64,000 bases of DNA from an uncultured Acidobacteriaceae bacterium (GCA_903828675.1 CAIKND010000209.1:35845-99844), one strand, 5' to 3'. Shown: positions 45,449-54,975, numbered from the stretch's first letter. The notes: generated by a model from the sequence alone, not told the origin. Numbers and translations are program-made.

Positions 45449-45662
45449 TGTGAGTTAGGTCACATCTTTCCTGTTCTCCGATAGGATTGGAAGCAAATGC
45501 CGAGGTCGGACGCCAATTCTTTGGGCTGTACGGACCCGTAGAAATGCGCTGATGCGACCATGAAATGCCTTCCGGGAAACATATCCGGGTATACGCTGCA
45601 TTCAGATAGTCGAGGTGCTCAGGGATGCCTGCATTGATCCCGCCCGGTGTTCTCTTTGAAGG

Positions 45663-46577
45663 TCAGTCTTCGATGGGTAGCGCCAATTTCATGGGGTGCG
45701 CCAAGAGAAAGGCTCTAAATGTTCCGGCTAAGCCTACGGGCTTGGGACCGGTTGGATAGGAAAGGGAAAACATGCGAGAGAGCTTCAGGCCGCGGATTCG
45801 GGCAAGTTTTAAAGTGCCGAGTGAAAGCTGGTTTCGCACGGCCCAGCGTGAAACGAAAGTTATCCCAAGCCCTGCTTCAACGCCGCTAAGGAGTCCTTCG
45901 GTGGAGTCCAGTTCCATCCGGGTATTGAAATTCTTCCTGTTAAGTCCCGCACGAGCAAGGGCGTTTTCGACCACCCGACGCGAGCCTGAACCGAATTCCC
46001 TCATTAAAAGGGGGGCCTCTTTGAGCCGGGAAATATCGATATCGTGGTCAGCCCATTCGTGGCTTGCGGGTACCACAAGGACCATTTGATCTTCCATAAA
46101 GGGCTCAACATGAATGTCTTTGCGAAGGGCGGGGCCTTCAATGAGTGCGAGTTGAATGCGATGCGCCACGAGGGCTTCGAGCATCGCGTCCGTGTTCCCG
46201 CTCATGGCGGTTATGTTGACTCGCGGGTTCTCGCGGAGGAAACCTGCGACAAGGTTGGGCAGCAGATACTGGCCAATCGTTTGCGAGGCTCCAATCGCCA
46301 GCTGGCCACCCTGTGTGCCTGAAGCGCCGGTGACAGCGGAAAAGGCCTCATCGGAGAGCGCCTTCAGTCTTTCTGCAAAAGGAAGAAGCGCCTGCCCCCC
46401 CAAGGTCAGGACGATGCGGCCGCCCCTGCGGTCAAAAAGAGGGACGCCATATTCATCTTCCAGGGCTCTGATCTGCTGGGTTACGGCGGGCTGCGTGAGG
46501 AGTAGTTCCTCCGCAGCGCGGCTGAAGTTGAGGTGAGTTGCAACGACGCGAAAAACCTTGAGGCGAAAATTCTCCAT
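45663..46577 (-). CDS. LysR-family regulator next to the dsr operon (YeiE/CysB-like)
   Basis: LysR-type regulator of 304 residues; the ATG at 46577 gives the standard start MENFRLKVFRVVATHLNFSR. Helix-turn-helix at 15-50 (AAEELLLTQPAVTQQIRALE); effector domain with QTIGQYLLPNLVAG, SGNTDAMLEAL, LMREFGSGSRRVVEN and LDSTEGLLSGVEAGLGITF. These segments are shared with the LysR gene beside yeiH at 26 kb, so the two are paralogues. It points towards dsrA on the same strand with 488 bases between, in which a cluster of TTATAA palindromes lies. It is the prime candidate for controlling the dsr operon, possibly with sulfite as effector; this is inferred from position and similarity. Confidence 0.85.
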   Translation of the reverse strand: MENFRLKVFRVVATHLNFSRAAEELLLTQPAVTQQIRALEDEYGVPLFDRRGGRIVLTLGGQALLPFAERLKALSDEAFSAVTGASGTQGGQLAIGASQTIGQYLLPNLVAGFLRENPRVNITAMSGNTDAMLEALVAHRIQLALIEGPALRKDIHVEPFMEDQMVLVVPASHEWADHDIDISRLKEAPLLMREFGSGSRRVVENALARAGLNRKNFNTRMELDSTEGLLSGVEAGLGITFVSRWAVRNQLSLGTLKLARIRGLKLSRMFSLSYPTGPKPVGLAGTFRAFLLAHPMKLALPIED

Positions 46578-46748
46578 ATTGTCTCTTTGATTCCATATAT
46601 ACAACTTCCGTCCAGATTGAGAGTACCAGTAAACCGACTGAGAACACATTGGAGCTTTGTCTGGTTCAAAGGCCGCTGCCTGCAGTGTGACCGGCAGCCG
46701 GCCCATGTGAGCCTGGGCGCGTCCCTTCACAAGCCTGCAAACGGAAAA

Positions 46749-46796
46749 TAGCCGGTTGTGAGGCTCCTCGTTTCAGAAGGACCGCACAACCGGCTA
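46749..46796 (-). terminator. Terminator of the TonB receptor gene
   Basis: Perfect 12-bp arms TAGCCGGTTGTG (46749-46760) and CACAACCGGCTA (46785-46796), 24-base loop; read on the minus strand the stem is followed by TTTTCCGTTTG. It begins 43 bases beyond the receptor stop codon. Confidence 0.8.
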
Positions 46797-46838
46797 GTGT
46801 CGATGTAGGAGCAGAATTGCCGCTCCGATTTGCATCTC

Positions 46839-49800
46839 TTAGAACATGAGTTTCAAGGCAAACTGAAGTACGCGTTGGGTGCCGACAGGGGACGGGATAT
46901 TGACACTGCCCGTGCTGCTGCTGGTAGCGGTGATTTGTCCAAAGGTTCCGGTTGAATTGACCGATGTTCCAGGGTTAGCGAGAAGAGTGTGATTGAAAAG
47001 GTTGAAGGCCTGCGCCTGGAATTGGGCGTGAACGCGGCGATCGGGCATGATCTCCTTGAAGAGCGATGCGTCGACGTTGTCAAAGCCGGGCCCGCGCAGC
47101 GAATTGCGGGGTACGTTACCGAAGGTGCCTGTGGCATTCTTTGTGAAGGCCGCCGGGTTGAACCACGCCTGGAGCTTTGAGGCCCCGGCGGGCCGTGTAG
47201 TTTTGACTCCCGGGACATAGTCCGCGTAGTCGTTGTTGATGCCGGAGAGCGAGTTGTTGACGCCGCTGGTAATGGTGAGGGGCAATCCGTCTTGCAAGGT
47301 GACGATGGAGTTGACCTGCCATCCATTGATGAATTGACCGGCCACATGGTTCACGTTGAACTTGGGCAGCAGATAGTTGACCGAAGCGGTGAAGCGAAGC
47401 GCTTGGTCGAAATCCGCAACGCCGCGAGAGCTGTTGAGGTTAAACGGATTTGGCGGGCCGGAGTTACCTTCCGTTCCGCTCGACGTATTGTCGATGGTCT
47501 TAATCCAAACGAAGTTGGAGAGCAAACTCAGGCCGTGACTGACCCGGCGCGTCACGTTGATTTGGAGGGAGTTGGTCATCTCATATTCGTAGGAGTCGGC
47601 AATTTCAACCGCTCCGAGGCCGGGGAACAACCGGGCGCCCGTTACGGCGTTAGTTGGATTGAACTGCCGCGATCCCATGATGTGCTCGGCGTGGTCGCCG
47701 ACGTATGCGACGGACAGGGCGAAGTTGTGTCCCAGTTCCTGCTCGACGGTGAGGTTGTAGTCCTGCGTACTTTCGCCTTTGGCTGCAGGGTTCAACGCAC
47801 CACCTGAAACCGGAGTGAGGAACGTGTAGCTGGAGAATTTGGATGGGTCAATATGGCCGCGCGGGAAGGGATTGCCGCCCGCGTAGTTGGCATAGATATT
47901 GTCCCACTGTGGGGGGTTGGTGATGTTGAGATAGAGGTCGACGGGCTGCATCAAGTCGGTGCGTTGATAGAGCAGGCCTTCCGGGAAGCCGTAAAAGATG
48001 CCATAGGCGCCGCGGACTACCGTTCTCCCTGTGCCGAGCACGTTGTAGGCAAATCCGACGCGCGGGGCAAAGTTTTTGTAGTTGGCGTTGTAGACCGTCG
48101 ATTTCATTCCAGGATCGCCATTAAACATGAGGCCCTTGGGGGCTCCGGGAGCGACGGTGGACTGGAAGTTGGGGTTGGCCAGGTTGAAACCGACCAGGGT
48201 GCCGTTGAGGTCGATCGGAGGAATCCATGGATCCCAGCGGAGTCCGAGGTTGAGGGTCAGTTTGTTGGATATTTTCCAATCGTCCTGGAGGAAAACGGAG
48301 GGGCGAATTTCACGCAGGTAGAATTTGCGGCCGTTGTCCTGGTAGAAGGTGGATTCGTAGCCGGTGTAGAAGTCAGCGAATGAGTTGCCGCTGGCTGAGT
48401 ATCCGGCTGGGTAGGTTGCACTGCCAGGCTTCTGCGTCCGAGCACCGTTGAAAGTGTTGTCGCCCGGGGTGAATGAGTAGTCATCGGCGTCGATACGGGT
48501 GCGCTCAAAGTTGCCGCCGAAGGACAACGTGTGCTTGTTCAGCAGCTTGACGATGTTCACAGTGAAATCGAACGTGGTCGAATCCTGGGTGAGTGCGCCG
48601 CCGGAGAAGATATTGATGTATCCCAGGTTGTCGCGCACGCCGGGGAATGGAACCAGGCTCTCATTGGGGCTGCCGTAGTTGATCGTTTGTCCCAGGTCCT
48701 TGTCGGTCTTGCGGCCTGGAGCCTCTGGAATCTGGGTGCGCGCGCCGCGGAAGAAGCCGGCATAGATTGAGCCTGTGAGAGTGCTGCTGAACACGTGCGC
48801 GTCGCTAAGCGTGAGCGTCTGATTGCGGAAATGGTTTGCCGCATAAAAGCCCAACGGGGCTGTGAAAGGCCGCTGGAAGTTGTCCTGGTTGTAGAAGTAC
48901 CGCGCGCTGAAGTGGTCGTTTCCGCTAATCGCGTCGTCTATTTTGACTAGGTACTGCGTGTTGTCGATGTCGTTGTTAGTGCTGCTGGAAAGCGTGTTAA
49001 AGATGCCGAGGTTCGCACCGGTCGCCGGAGATGACAACGCCTCGGAAGCGGCGAGGTACTGCTTATTGACCGCGGCGGACAGCGGGTCCATAGGCGTGGT
49101 GATTTTGTTGGTAATGGTGCCCGTGCAAGCACCAGCTGTCATGGTTTGGCCATAGGGGCATCCGACCACCGGATCGTAAATGAGGACGGGCTTCGCAAGG
49201 CTCAAGAGAGCAGAGAAGTCGCCGGTCAGTTCGGCCGCAGTGGGCACCTGAATGGTGATAGGTGTGGGAGCTGAGCGCTGCTGCAGGTCTTCAGCGGAGA
49301 AGAAGAAGAACGCCTTCTTGCTTTTGAAGATGGGACCACCGACGGTGCCACCGAACTGATTGAGCTTGAAGGGCGGCTTCTTCTTTGTGGGCGACCAGAA
49401 GTAATTGCGCGCATTGAGTACCGTGTTGCGGAAGTACTCCCAAGATGAACCGTGAAGAGCGCTGGTTCCGGAGCGTGTGGAGAGCTGAATCAACGCTCCC
49501 GCTCCCGCATGCTCGGCGCTATAGTTCGACGCCTGGATGGTGAACTCTTGCAGGGCGTCGGGACTGGGCATGGTGGGCACCGAGTCAAAGAAGCGGTCGA
49601 CGTAGATGGTCCCATCAAGGGTGTATGTGTTCTGTGTTGCGCGGAGGCCGTTGACTGAAAGGCCGGTATTGTCTTCCTGCCCGCTTTCAGTGCCGCTTGT
49701 GGTGAGCACCGCGCCCGCCGTTAGAGTGGTAAGTTGCAGTGGGTTGCGCCCGTTCAGTGGCAAGTCCTGCATCTGTTCCTGGGTGACCGACTGGGCCACA

Positions 49801-50207
49801 TTCGAGCTGCTGGTTTCGATGGCCTGCGACTCCGAAGTGACAGTCACAACCTGGGTCTGCGATCCAACCGCCAAGGAGATTTGCAAATCGATCACTTGAC
49901 CGGTTAGCAACCGTACGGCGGTGCGGCTCTGCGTCTCGAATCCAGGCGCGCCAATCTTCAGAGCGTAGGAGCCGATAGGCAGTTCCGGAAAGACAAAAAG
50001 GCCGCTTTCATTGGTTTCGACCGAACGGTTAATTCCGGTGTCGGCGTTGGTAACTGCGACGGTGGCGCCGCGTATCGCTGCCCCCATTGGATCAACTACT
50101 GTTCCACGGATGCTTCCAGTTGACTGCGCGAACAATTGAGGCGCCACACCAAGAGCCAGGAGTAGTGCGAAACTGAGGTACAGAAGTTTACGAAATACCC
50201 TTTGCAT
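46839..50207 (-). CDS. Oar-like TonB-dependent receptor
   Basis: Outer-membrane receptor of 1122 residues. Signal peptide 1-28 (ending LFAQ), carboxypeptidase-regulatory-like domain at 29-110 (GSIRGTVVDPMGAAI), plug region with DLPLNGRNPLQLT and NTYTLDGTIYVD, and a large C-terminal barrel that ends in a Phe (LKLMF), as usual for outer-membrane proteins. The ATG at 50207 follows AAAGGAAATC. It is a second copy of the family in this window and resembles the partial one at the left edge in layout. It is monocistronic with a strong terminator. The substrate is unknown; its place between the dsr and sulfonate clusters makes uptake of sulfolipid-derived glycosides one possibility, without direct evidence. 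Confidence 0.9.
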   Translation of the reverse strand: MQRVFRKLLYLSFALLLALGVAPQLFAQSTGSIRGTVVDPMGAAIRGATVAVTNADTGINRSVETNESGLFVFPELPIGSYALKIGAPGFETQSRTAVRLLTGQVIDLQISLAVGSQTQVVTVTSESQAIETSSSNVAQSVTQEQMQDLPLNGRNPLQLTTLTAGAVLTTSGTESGQEDNTGLSVNGLRATQNTYTLDGTIYVDRFFDSVPTMPSPDALQEFTIQASNYSAEHAGAGALIQLSTRSGTSALHGSSWEYFRNTVLNARNYFWSPTKKKPPFKLNQFGGTVGGPIFKSKKAFFFFSAEDLQQRSAPTPITIQVPTAAELTGDFSALLSLAKPVLIYDPVVGCPYGQTMTAGACTGTITNKITTPMDPLSAAVNKQYLAASEALSSPATGANLGIFNTLSSSTNNDIDNTQYLVKIDDAISGNDHFSARYFYNQDNFQRPFTAPLGFYAANHFRNQTLTLSDAHVFSSTLTGSIYAGFFRGARTQIPEAPGRKTDKDLGQTINYGSPNESLVPFPGVRDNLGYINIFSGGALTQDSTTFDFTVNIVKLLNKHTLSFGGNFERTRIDADDYSFTPGDNTFNGARTQKPGSATYPAGYSASGNSFADFYTGYESTFYQDNGRKFYLREIRPSVFLQDDWKISNKLTLNLGLRWDPWIPPIDLNGTLVGFNLANPNFQSTVAPGAPKGLMFNGDPGMKSTVYNANYKNFAPRVGFAYNVLGTGRTVVRGAYGIFYGFPEGLLYQRTDLMQPVDLYLNITNPPQWDNIYANYAGGNPFPRGHIDPSKFSSYTFLTPVSGGALNPAAKGESTQDYNLTVEQELGHNFALSVAYVGDHAEHIMGSRQFNPTNAVTGARLFPGLGAVEIADSYEYEMTNSLQINVTRRVSHGLSLLSNFVWIKTIDNTSSGTEGNSGPPNPFNLNSSRGVADFDQALRFTASVNYLLPKFNVNHVAGQFINGWQVNSIVTLQDGLPLTITSGVNNSLSGINNDYADYVPGVKTTRPAGASKLQAWFNPAAFTKNATGTFGNVPRNSLRGPGFDNVDASLFKEIMPDRRVHAQFQAQAFNLFNHTLLANPGTSVNSTGTFGQITATSSSTGSVNIPSPVGTQRVLQFALKLMF

Positions 50208-50514
50208 GATTTCCTTTCGAGTAATGAGTACATTTGCTAACGTCTCATTGGTTTGTTGCGATGTCTTCACAGATTGCGGGGGGTCTCCAACCCCGTTCAG
50301 GATGAGTTTTCTTCCACTACGCGGAGTGAAAGGCGGTTGTTCGGTTCCGGCTTTGAGAAAAGTGCCATTGACCGCAAACCTTTCGCCAAAAACCCATTGT
50401 GAAAACAGTTGAGTTAAATGGCCTGCTTCCAGCTGCAAAGCACAAAAACTACTTCACCTGAATGTTGCACTGCCACTGGGTTATTGCCGCACAACTGAAG
50501 AGAAGCACGGCGCG
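50208..50514. other. Intergenic region before the TonB receptor
   Basis: About 300 bases that must contain the receptor promoter and the 3' end of the oxidoreductase transcript. No palindromic operator of the CAATCGNTTG type and no clear hairpin was seen. Confidence 0.35.
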
Positions 50515-51702
50515 CTAAGCGAGTTCCATTGGAGTATTAAGCTTGTGCGACCAATAGGACTGCAACGCCATCTGGACAGGCAATGTCGCCGCCAGTCCTA
50601 CCGCCAGGGGAGCGTTGAGCTTCTCTCCCTTGACGATCGCATCGATGAAGTTGCCGGTATGCGCCCGTTCCAGGTCCTGAGTGGAATCAACCTGCGATGG
50701 AGCGCCGTCGTTCGGGGTGAAAAGGTACCCCTCGCGGGTGATGTTGAGCGATCCTTTCGTTCCTTCAAAGAAGACAGATGGATGTTCGTTACGGATCGAA
50801 AGCACAGACGACTCGAAGTTGAGGTTCCAGTCTTTGTACTGGACGATAGCGCTGACGGAGTCCGGATTGTCGCGGCCATCGTGGATCTGATAATCGCCAC
50901 CGAGCGCGGTAGCACTGACCGGCTGGTCATCGCCGAGCATCCACTGCGCCACGTCCGCCCAATGAGTGAGAATGTCCGCGAGCAGGCCGTTGCCGTACGC
51001 ATGGTATGAGCGCCACGAACTGTAACGGGCAGTCTCGTAGGGTACCCGCGGGGCCGGACCGAGGAACAGGTCCCAGTTGAGTCCCGCTGGCTTAGGTTCG
51101 GGAGCGACATTGCGGCGCTGCCAGGGAAAGTTGTGCCACACTGCGCGTACGTAAATTACCTTACCGAGTTTCTGCGCGTCGAATATCTCCTGCTTGGCTC
51201 GCAGGTAGTGTGCCCCGCTGCGTTGCTGGGTTCCGCACTGCAGCAGGTTCTTGCTGCCGGCCGCTGCCTTCACCAACGATGCGCGCTCGCTCCATCGATG
51301 CAGCGTGGGCTTTTCGAGATAGACGTGCTTGTTAGCTGCCAAAGCGTCATTGGCGATTTGCACATGGAGGTGGTCGGGAGTGGCAATCAGGACTGCTTCA
51401 ACGTCCTTCTTGCCCAGGATTTCCTGATATGCAACGGAAACAGTTGCCTGCGCGACACGATCTTTCAGATGGCCCTGGAAATCAGCCGCCTGCTTATCGT
51501 AGATATCTGCCAGCGCACGCACCTGGACTCTGGGATCCTGGACGAAGCCATGGGATACGATGGATCCGCGGCGCCCAAGGCCAATCACGCCCAAACCGAC
51601 GCGATCATTGGCTCCCAGGATCGCGTCATAGGCGCAAGCGTTCATGGCGCGCGCAGTAACTGTGGCGGCCGCTCCGGTGTAGAGGAATTGACGGCGATTC
51701 AT
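50515..51702 (-). CDS. Tat-exported Gfo/Idh/MocA oxidoreductase
   Basis: NAD(P)-dependent sugar oxidoreductase family protein of 395 residues. Tat-like signal MNRRQFLYTGAAATVTARAM; Rossmann loop in LGVIGLGRRGS; the family Lys in HVYLEKPT; a C-terminal alpha/beta domain with a HAYGNGLLADILTHWADVAQWM stretch typical of the exported acidobacterial group. Such proteins often carry a tightly bound NAD and act on glycosides or sugar acids in the periplasm, like glycoside hydrolases of the GH109 type. It is coupled by a four-base overlap to the isomerase-like gene upstream in the same operon. Operator-like CAATCGATT sites lie before that operon. Confidence 0.8.
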   Translation of the reverse strand: MNRRQFLYTGAAATVTARAMNACAYDAILGANDRVGLGVIGLGRRGSIVSHGFVQDPRVQVRALADIYDKQAADFQGHLKDRVAQATVSVAYQEILGKKDVEAVLIATPDHLHVQIANDALAANKHVYLEKPTLHRWSERASLVKAAAGSKNLLQCGTQQRSGAHYLRAKQEIFDAQKLGKVIYVRAVWHNFPWQRRNVAPEPKPAGLNWDLFLGPAPRVPYETARYSSWRSYHAYGNGLLADILTHWADVAQWMLGDDQPVSATALGGDYQIHDGRDNPDSVSAIVQYKDWNLNFESSVLSIRNEHPSVFFEGTKGSLNITREGYLFTPNDGAPSQVDSTQDLERAHTGNFIDAIVKGEKLNAPLAVGLAATLPVQMALQSYWSHKLNTPMELA

Positions 51703-52619
51703 AGTGTGAATGCCTCCTTCATCGCTTTGAATGCAGGAGCAACCACTTCCGCGCCAGTCTTAGACAAGTCTTCGCGCTCCTCTTCGTTTTCAACCCACCC
51801 ATTCCAGCCAACCTGCTTGATAGCGGCAGCAACCTGGGCCAACGGGAAGGAGCCCTGACCGAGGGAAATCAGGCGGCCATCCTTGAAGTCGCGGAGGTGG
51901 AAGCCGACGATACGATTCGAGTGCGCGTGGATGAACGCGGGAACGTTTCCTCCGCCGTGATAAGCATGTCCGGCATCAAGAACGAAAGAGACGAGCGAAG
52001 GATCGGTTTGCGCGTAGAGGGCTTCGATCTCTCCAAGTGTCGACTGGAATTCAGGCCAATGATTGTGATAGGCAGCTGTGATACCCAAGCTCTTGGCGAA
52101 CCGACCGGCGGCATTGAGCGCGTCGATCTTGGCTTTGAGTTGTCCGGCATTTTCCACCGGCGCGCCGCTCAGCACAAGGTGCTTTGCGCCTAGCGAGGCA
52201 CCGCCGCGAGCGATCGGCTCATACAGCGCTGGAGCAGCGATCCTGGAGGATGCGTCATACATCGGGGTTGGAAGGAAGACATGGATTCCAAAAAAGGTAA
52301 GGCCTGTGGCCTCGATGGCGAGGCGGGCTTTCTCTGGGGCGGCAAACTGCTCACTCACATTGCGGAAACTGGACTCAAAGCCCTGATAGCCAATCTTCTT
52401 GATCTGGTCCAGCGTGGCGAGAAAGGTCTCGAAGCGCTTCGGATCGATAGGGAAGGCGTTCAGTTGGACGCCAAAGCGGATTCCCGGAGTGGTGTGGACA
52501 GCTTGAGCAAGAGCACGTTGCAGGGCGAGCGGAGCGAAAGCCCCGCCGGCGGCGACGGCTCCCAAAGCTTTCAGGACATCTCTACGCGTCTTCTTTTCCA
52601 TGGATATCTCCATTTTCAT
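51699..52619 (-). CDS. Exported sugar phosphate isomerase/epimerase-like protein
   Basis: TIM-barrel protein of 306 residues, same fold family as the protein at 23.4 kb but clearly different in sequence. Signal of Tat type (KKTRRDVLKALGAVAAGGAF). Metal-site-like segments: GFESSFRNV, HVFLPTP, AAYHNHWPEF, FVLDAGHAYHGG, GFHLRDFKDG and NGWVENEEE. First gene of a two-gene operon with the Gfo/Idh/MocA oxidoreductase, a pairing common in Acidobacteria and Bacteroidetes for oxidation/isomerisation of sugars. The ATG at 52619 follows GGAGAAACTC. Two AATCGATT sites 80-100 bases upstream suggest control by the same regulator as the transaldolase cluster. Confidence 0.8.
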   Translation of the reverse strand: MKMEISMEKKTRRDVLKALGAVAAGGAFAPLALQRALAQAVHTTPGIRFGVQLNAFPIDPKRFETFLATLDQIKKIGYQGFESSFRNVSEQFAAPEKARLAIEATGLTFFGIHVFLPTPMYDASSRIAAPALYEPIARGGASLGAKHLVLSGAPVENAGQLKAKIDALNAAGRFAKSLGITAAYHNHWPEFQSTLGEIEALYAQTDPSLVSFVLDAGHAYHGGGNVPAFIHAHSNRIVGFHLRDFKDGRLISLGQGSFPLAQVAAAIKQVGWNGWVENEEEREDLSKTGAEVVAPAFKAMKEAFTL

Positions 52620-52699
52620 GAGTTTCTCCTATCAAAATGCAGACCGGAAAGCGGTTGATTGAGATCCCTTCCGTTCAGTTCTAAGGACCAACAGTCGAT

Positions 52700-52718
52700 A
52701 ATCGATTCCAATCGATTA
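52700..52718. promoter_or_regulatory. Tandem AATCGATT operator pair before the isomerase/oxidoreductase operon
   Basis: AATCGATT at 52700-52707 and CAATCGATTA at 52709-52718, ten bases apart, about one helical turn. They lie 81-99 bases before the ATG at 52619 and match the core of the CAATCGNTTG motif. Confidence 0.6.
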
Positions 52719-52844
52719 ATACCAAAAACAAAGCTTTCGGATCGGCAATTCGATCTGTTTCTGCCCGGTCACACATCCGAAAATCAGCAAATTTCTGAAC
52801 GACGCGGATTATAGGCAGAGATGAGAATTACTGTCAATCTATTT

Positions 52845-52854
52845 CAATCGATTC
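52845..52854. promoter_or_regulatory. Further operator-like site CAATCGATTC
   Basis: CAATCGATTC, preceded 12 bases earlier by the related half CAATCTATTT (52834-52843). About 230 bases before the isomerase start; it might be an auxiliary site for looping with the pair at 52700. Confidence 0.45.
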
Positions 52855-53762
52855 CTTCAGAATGCGGGAAAGTGCGTATTTCGGATGAACGAATCGCGCG
52901 ATTGATTCTGGTCCTTGTAGTTGCCTTGCGGCGCGTTGCGGTCGAGGGGTACCAGGCGCCCCGCCGCATCGGACCCAGGGCTGTCCAGGGCGGGCACGAC
53001 CTTCTGTCGAGCGTTTAGAAAGCAGTGGAACTCCAGAGGAGATGGGCAGCGTGCAGGTCTGAGCAGTGACCCGCGCGTCGCGGTGGCCGAGAAGAACGAA
53101 TACGCGTGTGGATCCTCCAGGCTGGGAAATGTGATCTCCTCGCTTTTGCAACCGGATCATCCAGATTCCAGCGGCGCACTGGACTTCGCGTCACGAACCG
53201 CTCGGGGCTGATTCTCGATAGGCTAATGCTGGATTGTGCTTAAAAGAAACTCGTGCAGTGGCAGGAATTCCACGATTGACTGGATGGAATTGAGATGGCT
53301 AGGTAACTAGCGACAGGGATGCATCTGCGCCGTATCGCTCCGCTCGGCAAGAAAGACCTGCGAGGAGCGGCAACTGCGCTTCCAAAGGGAAAGCATGACC
53401 CTAAAATGTCGGACCCCTGGTATTGTGTCAAGTGTTCTATACCGTGTGATCGCAAGTACAGATTGCAGTCTGCCTGAAGAGTTTCGTTCCGGCCCAGTTG
53501 GGTGGAGGATTCACAGTAAGGCACTTGGCCGCGGTTGCGCTCCGCGCTGCCGTGAGCTGTTTTAGGAAGCTCCTTGGCGGTGTGCGGCTGAGGTCCTTCG
53601 ATCTTCTCGCTTGACGTGGGGAGTGAGTTTGGCGTGGAAGAGACCAAGTTTCGCACATGGCAGGATTTTGAAGAGCATCGAAGCTTATCGAAGGTTGGCC
53701 AGAACCTCACGAAGGCTGGGGGTGCGTTCGAATATTCGGATTCTTATCACGGGGTAGGTTGA

Positions 53763-53782
53763 CAATCGTTTGCAATCGATTG
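53763..53782. promoter_or_regulatory. Tandem operators before the transaldolase gene
   Basis: CAATCGTTTG (53763-53772) directly joined to the perfect palindrome CAATCGATTG (53773-53782), with GCAATCGATTGTA context. About 145 bases before the transaldolase ATG. The palindrome with central CG looks like a LacI- or GntR-type operator. Confidence 0.7.
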
Positions 53783-53926
53783 TAGTATTCGGCTGCAATG
53801 AAGAGGGAGCAGAACCCGCCTTCCAGCCCTTTGAATAGGATTGGGCAGGAATGGGAGCCATCTCAATAGGTCTTAAGTCGATATTGCACACTCAAGCGGG
53901 GATTGACCGAATCCCCAGGAGGAATT

Positions 53927-54928
53927 ATGCCGAAGAATCTGCTTGATCAGTTGCGCCAATACTCCGTAATCGTTGTGGACACCGGCGATGTCGAGGCGAT
54001 GGAGAAGTTCAGGCCCCAGGACGCCACCACCAATCCCTCGCACATCACCACGGCGGCACAGATGCCGCAGTACCTGCCGATTCTGGATGGCGTGCTTTTG
54101 GAAGCGCGCAAGGAACTCGGGCAAGGCGCAACCGGTGCGGCTGTGGCTAACCTGGCTTTCCAGCGGCTTGCCATTGCATTCGGCAAGAAGATTCTTGAGG
54201 TCGTCCCGGGCCGCGTCTCCACAGAAGTCGATGCGCGCCTCTCCTTCGATACCCAGGGGACCATCGAGCAGGCCCGCAGCATTATTGCGCAATATGAATC
54301 TGCCGGCATCGGCCGCGATCGCATCCTCATCAAGATTGGGGCTACCTGGGAAGGCATCCGCGCCGCGGAAGTGCTTGAAAAGGAAGGCATCCACTGCAAC
54401 CTTACGTTGATTTTTGGATTGCACCAGGCGATAGCGGCAGCAGATGCCGGCGTTACGCTTGTCTCTCCATTTTGTGGTCGCGTTCTGGACTGGTACAGGA
54501 AGGAGACCGGCAAGGAGTACTTTGGCGCCGAGGATCCAGGCGTCATGTCCGTTGCAGCCGTCTACAACTACTACAAGAAGTTCGGTTACAAGACCGAGGT
54601 AATGGGCGCGAGCTTCTGGAACGTTGGCCAGGTTGCGGAGTTGGTCGGCTGTGATCTGCTTACTATTGCCCCCAAGGTGCTGGTCCAACTTGAAGAGGCC
54701 GAGGGCGATCTGCCCCGCAAGCTCGATCCGGAATCCGCCAAGTTGATGCCTATTGAGAGAATCAATGTTGACGAGGCGACTTTCAATCGGATGCACGCAG
54801 CCAACCGCATGGCCACTGACAAGCTGAGAGAAGGAATTGAAGGCTTCAGTGCCGCACTGGTCACATTGGAAACGATGCTGGCCAACCGCCTCGCACTGCT
54901 GGAGTCCCCCGCTGTTGCGACCACCTAA
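53927..54928 (+). CDS. Transaldolase (TalB type), candidate sulfofructose transaldolase
   Basis: Class I aldolase-fold enzyme of 333 residues. Signatures: TTNPSHITTAAQMPQY, VSTEVDARLSFDT, the Schiff-base Lys136 in ILIKIGATWEGI, NLTLIFGLHQA, SPFCGRVLDWY and VMGASFWNVGQV. A standard transaldolase moves dihydroxyacetone between sugar phosphates. With 6-deoxy-6-sulfofructose and glyceraldehyde-3-phosphate the same chemistry gives sulfolactaldehyde and fructose-6-phosphate, the key step of the sulfo-TAL pathway. That role is inferred from its neighbours: phosphofructokinase, an isomerase, and the sulfolactate genes. Ser/Thr in the motif (IGATWEG rather than IASTWEG) differs slightly from ordinary TalB. 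Excellent ribosome site AGGAGGAATT before the ATG; tandem operators upstream. Confidence 0.85.
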   Translation: MPKNLLDQLRQYSVIVVDTGDVEAMEKFRPQDATTNPSHITTAAQMPQYLPILDGVLLEARKELGQGATGAAVANLAFQRLAIAFGKKILEVVPGRVSTEVDARLSFDTQGTIEQARSIIAQYESAGIGRDRILIKIGATWEGIRAAEVLEKEGIHCNLTLIFGLHQAIAAADAGVTLVSPFCGRVLDWYRKETGKEYFGAEDPGVMSVAAVYNYYKKFGYKTEVMGASFWNVGQVAELVGCDLLTIAPKVLVQLEEAEGDLPRKLDPESAKLMPIERINVDEATFNRMHAANRMATDKLREGIEGFSAALVTLETMLANRLALLESPAVATT

Positions 54929-54946
54929 CTGTAGCTTCCACCCGCC

Positions 54947-54975
54947 AAGGGCAGCTGTCGCTGCTGCCCTTGGCC
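54947..54975 (+). terminator. GC-rich hairpin between transaldolase and phosphofructokinase genes
   Basis: Arms CCAAGGGCAGC (54947-54957) and GCTGCCCTTGG (54965-54975), seven-base loop, no T run. More likely an mRNA-stabilising or partial-termination element inside an operon than a full terminator; it would let transaldolase be made in excess over the kinase. Confidence 0.5.

Larger units (their letters stand above)
52620..53926. other. Long intergenic region with operators and no supported gene
   Basis: About 1.3 kb between two divergent operons. AATCGATT-type sites lie at both ends. Between 52860 and 53220 a minus-strand frame contains VLLGHRDARVTAQTCT, faintly like a tyrosine recombinase end, but too weak to call. 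The frame at 53240-53710 is low-complexity in composition and unsupported. The middle may be decayed mobile DNA. Confidence 0.4.

Noticed and set aside
52834..53160. Tyrosine recombinase remnant on the minus strand (segment LLGHRDARVTAQTCT)
   Set aside because: Only one short stretch resembles an integrase end; the catalytic Arg and Tyr boxes are not recognisable.
53240..53710. Minus-strand frame of 156 codons
   Set aside because: Composition is unlike a protein, no ribosome site and no recognisable family.
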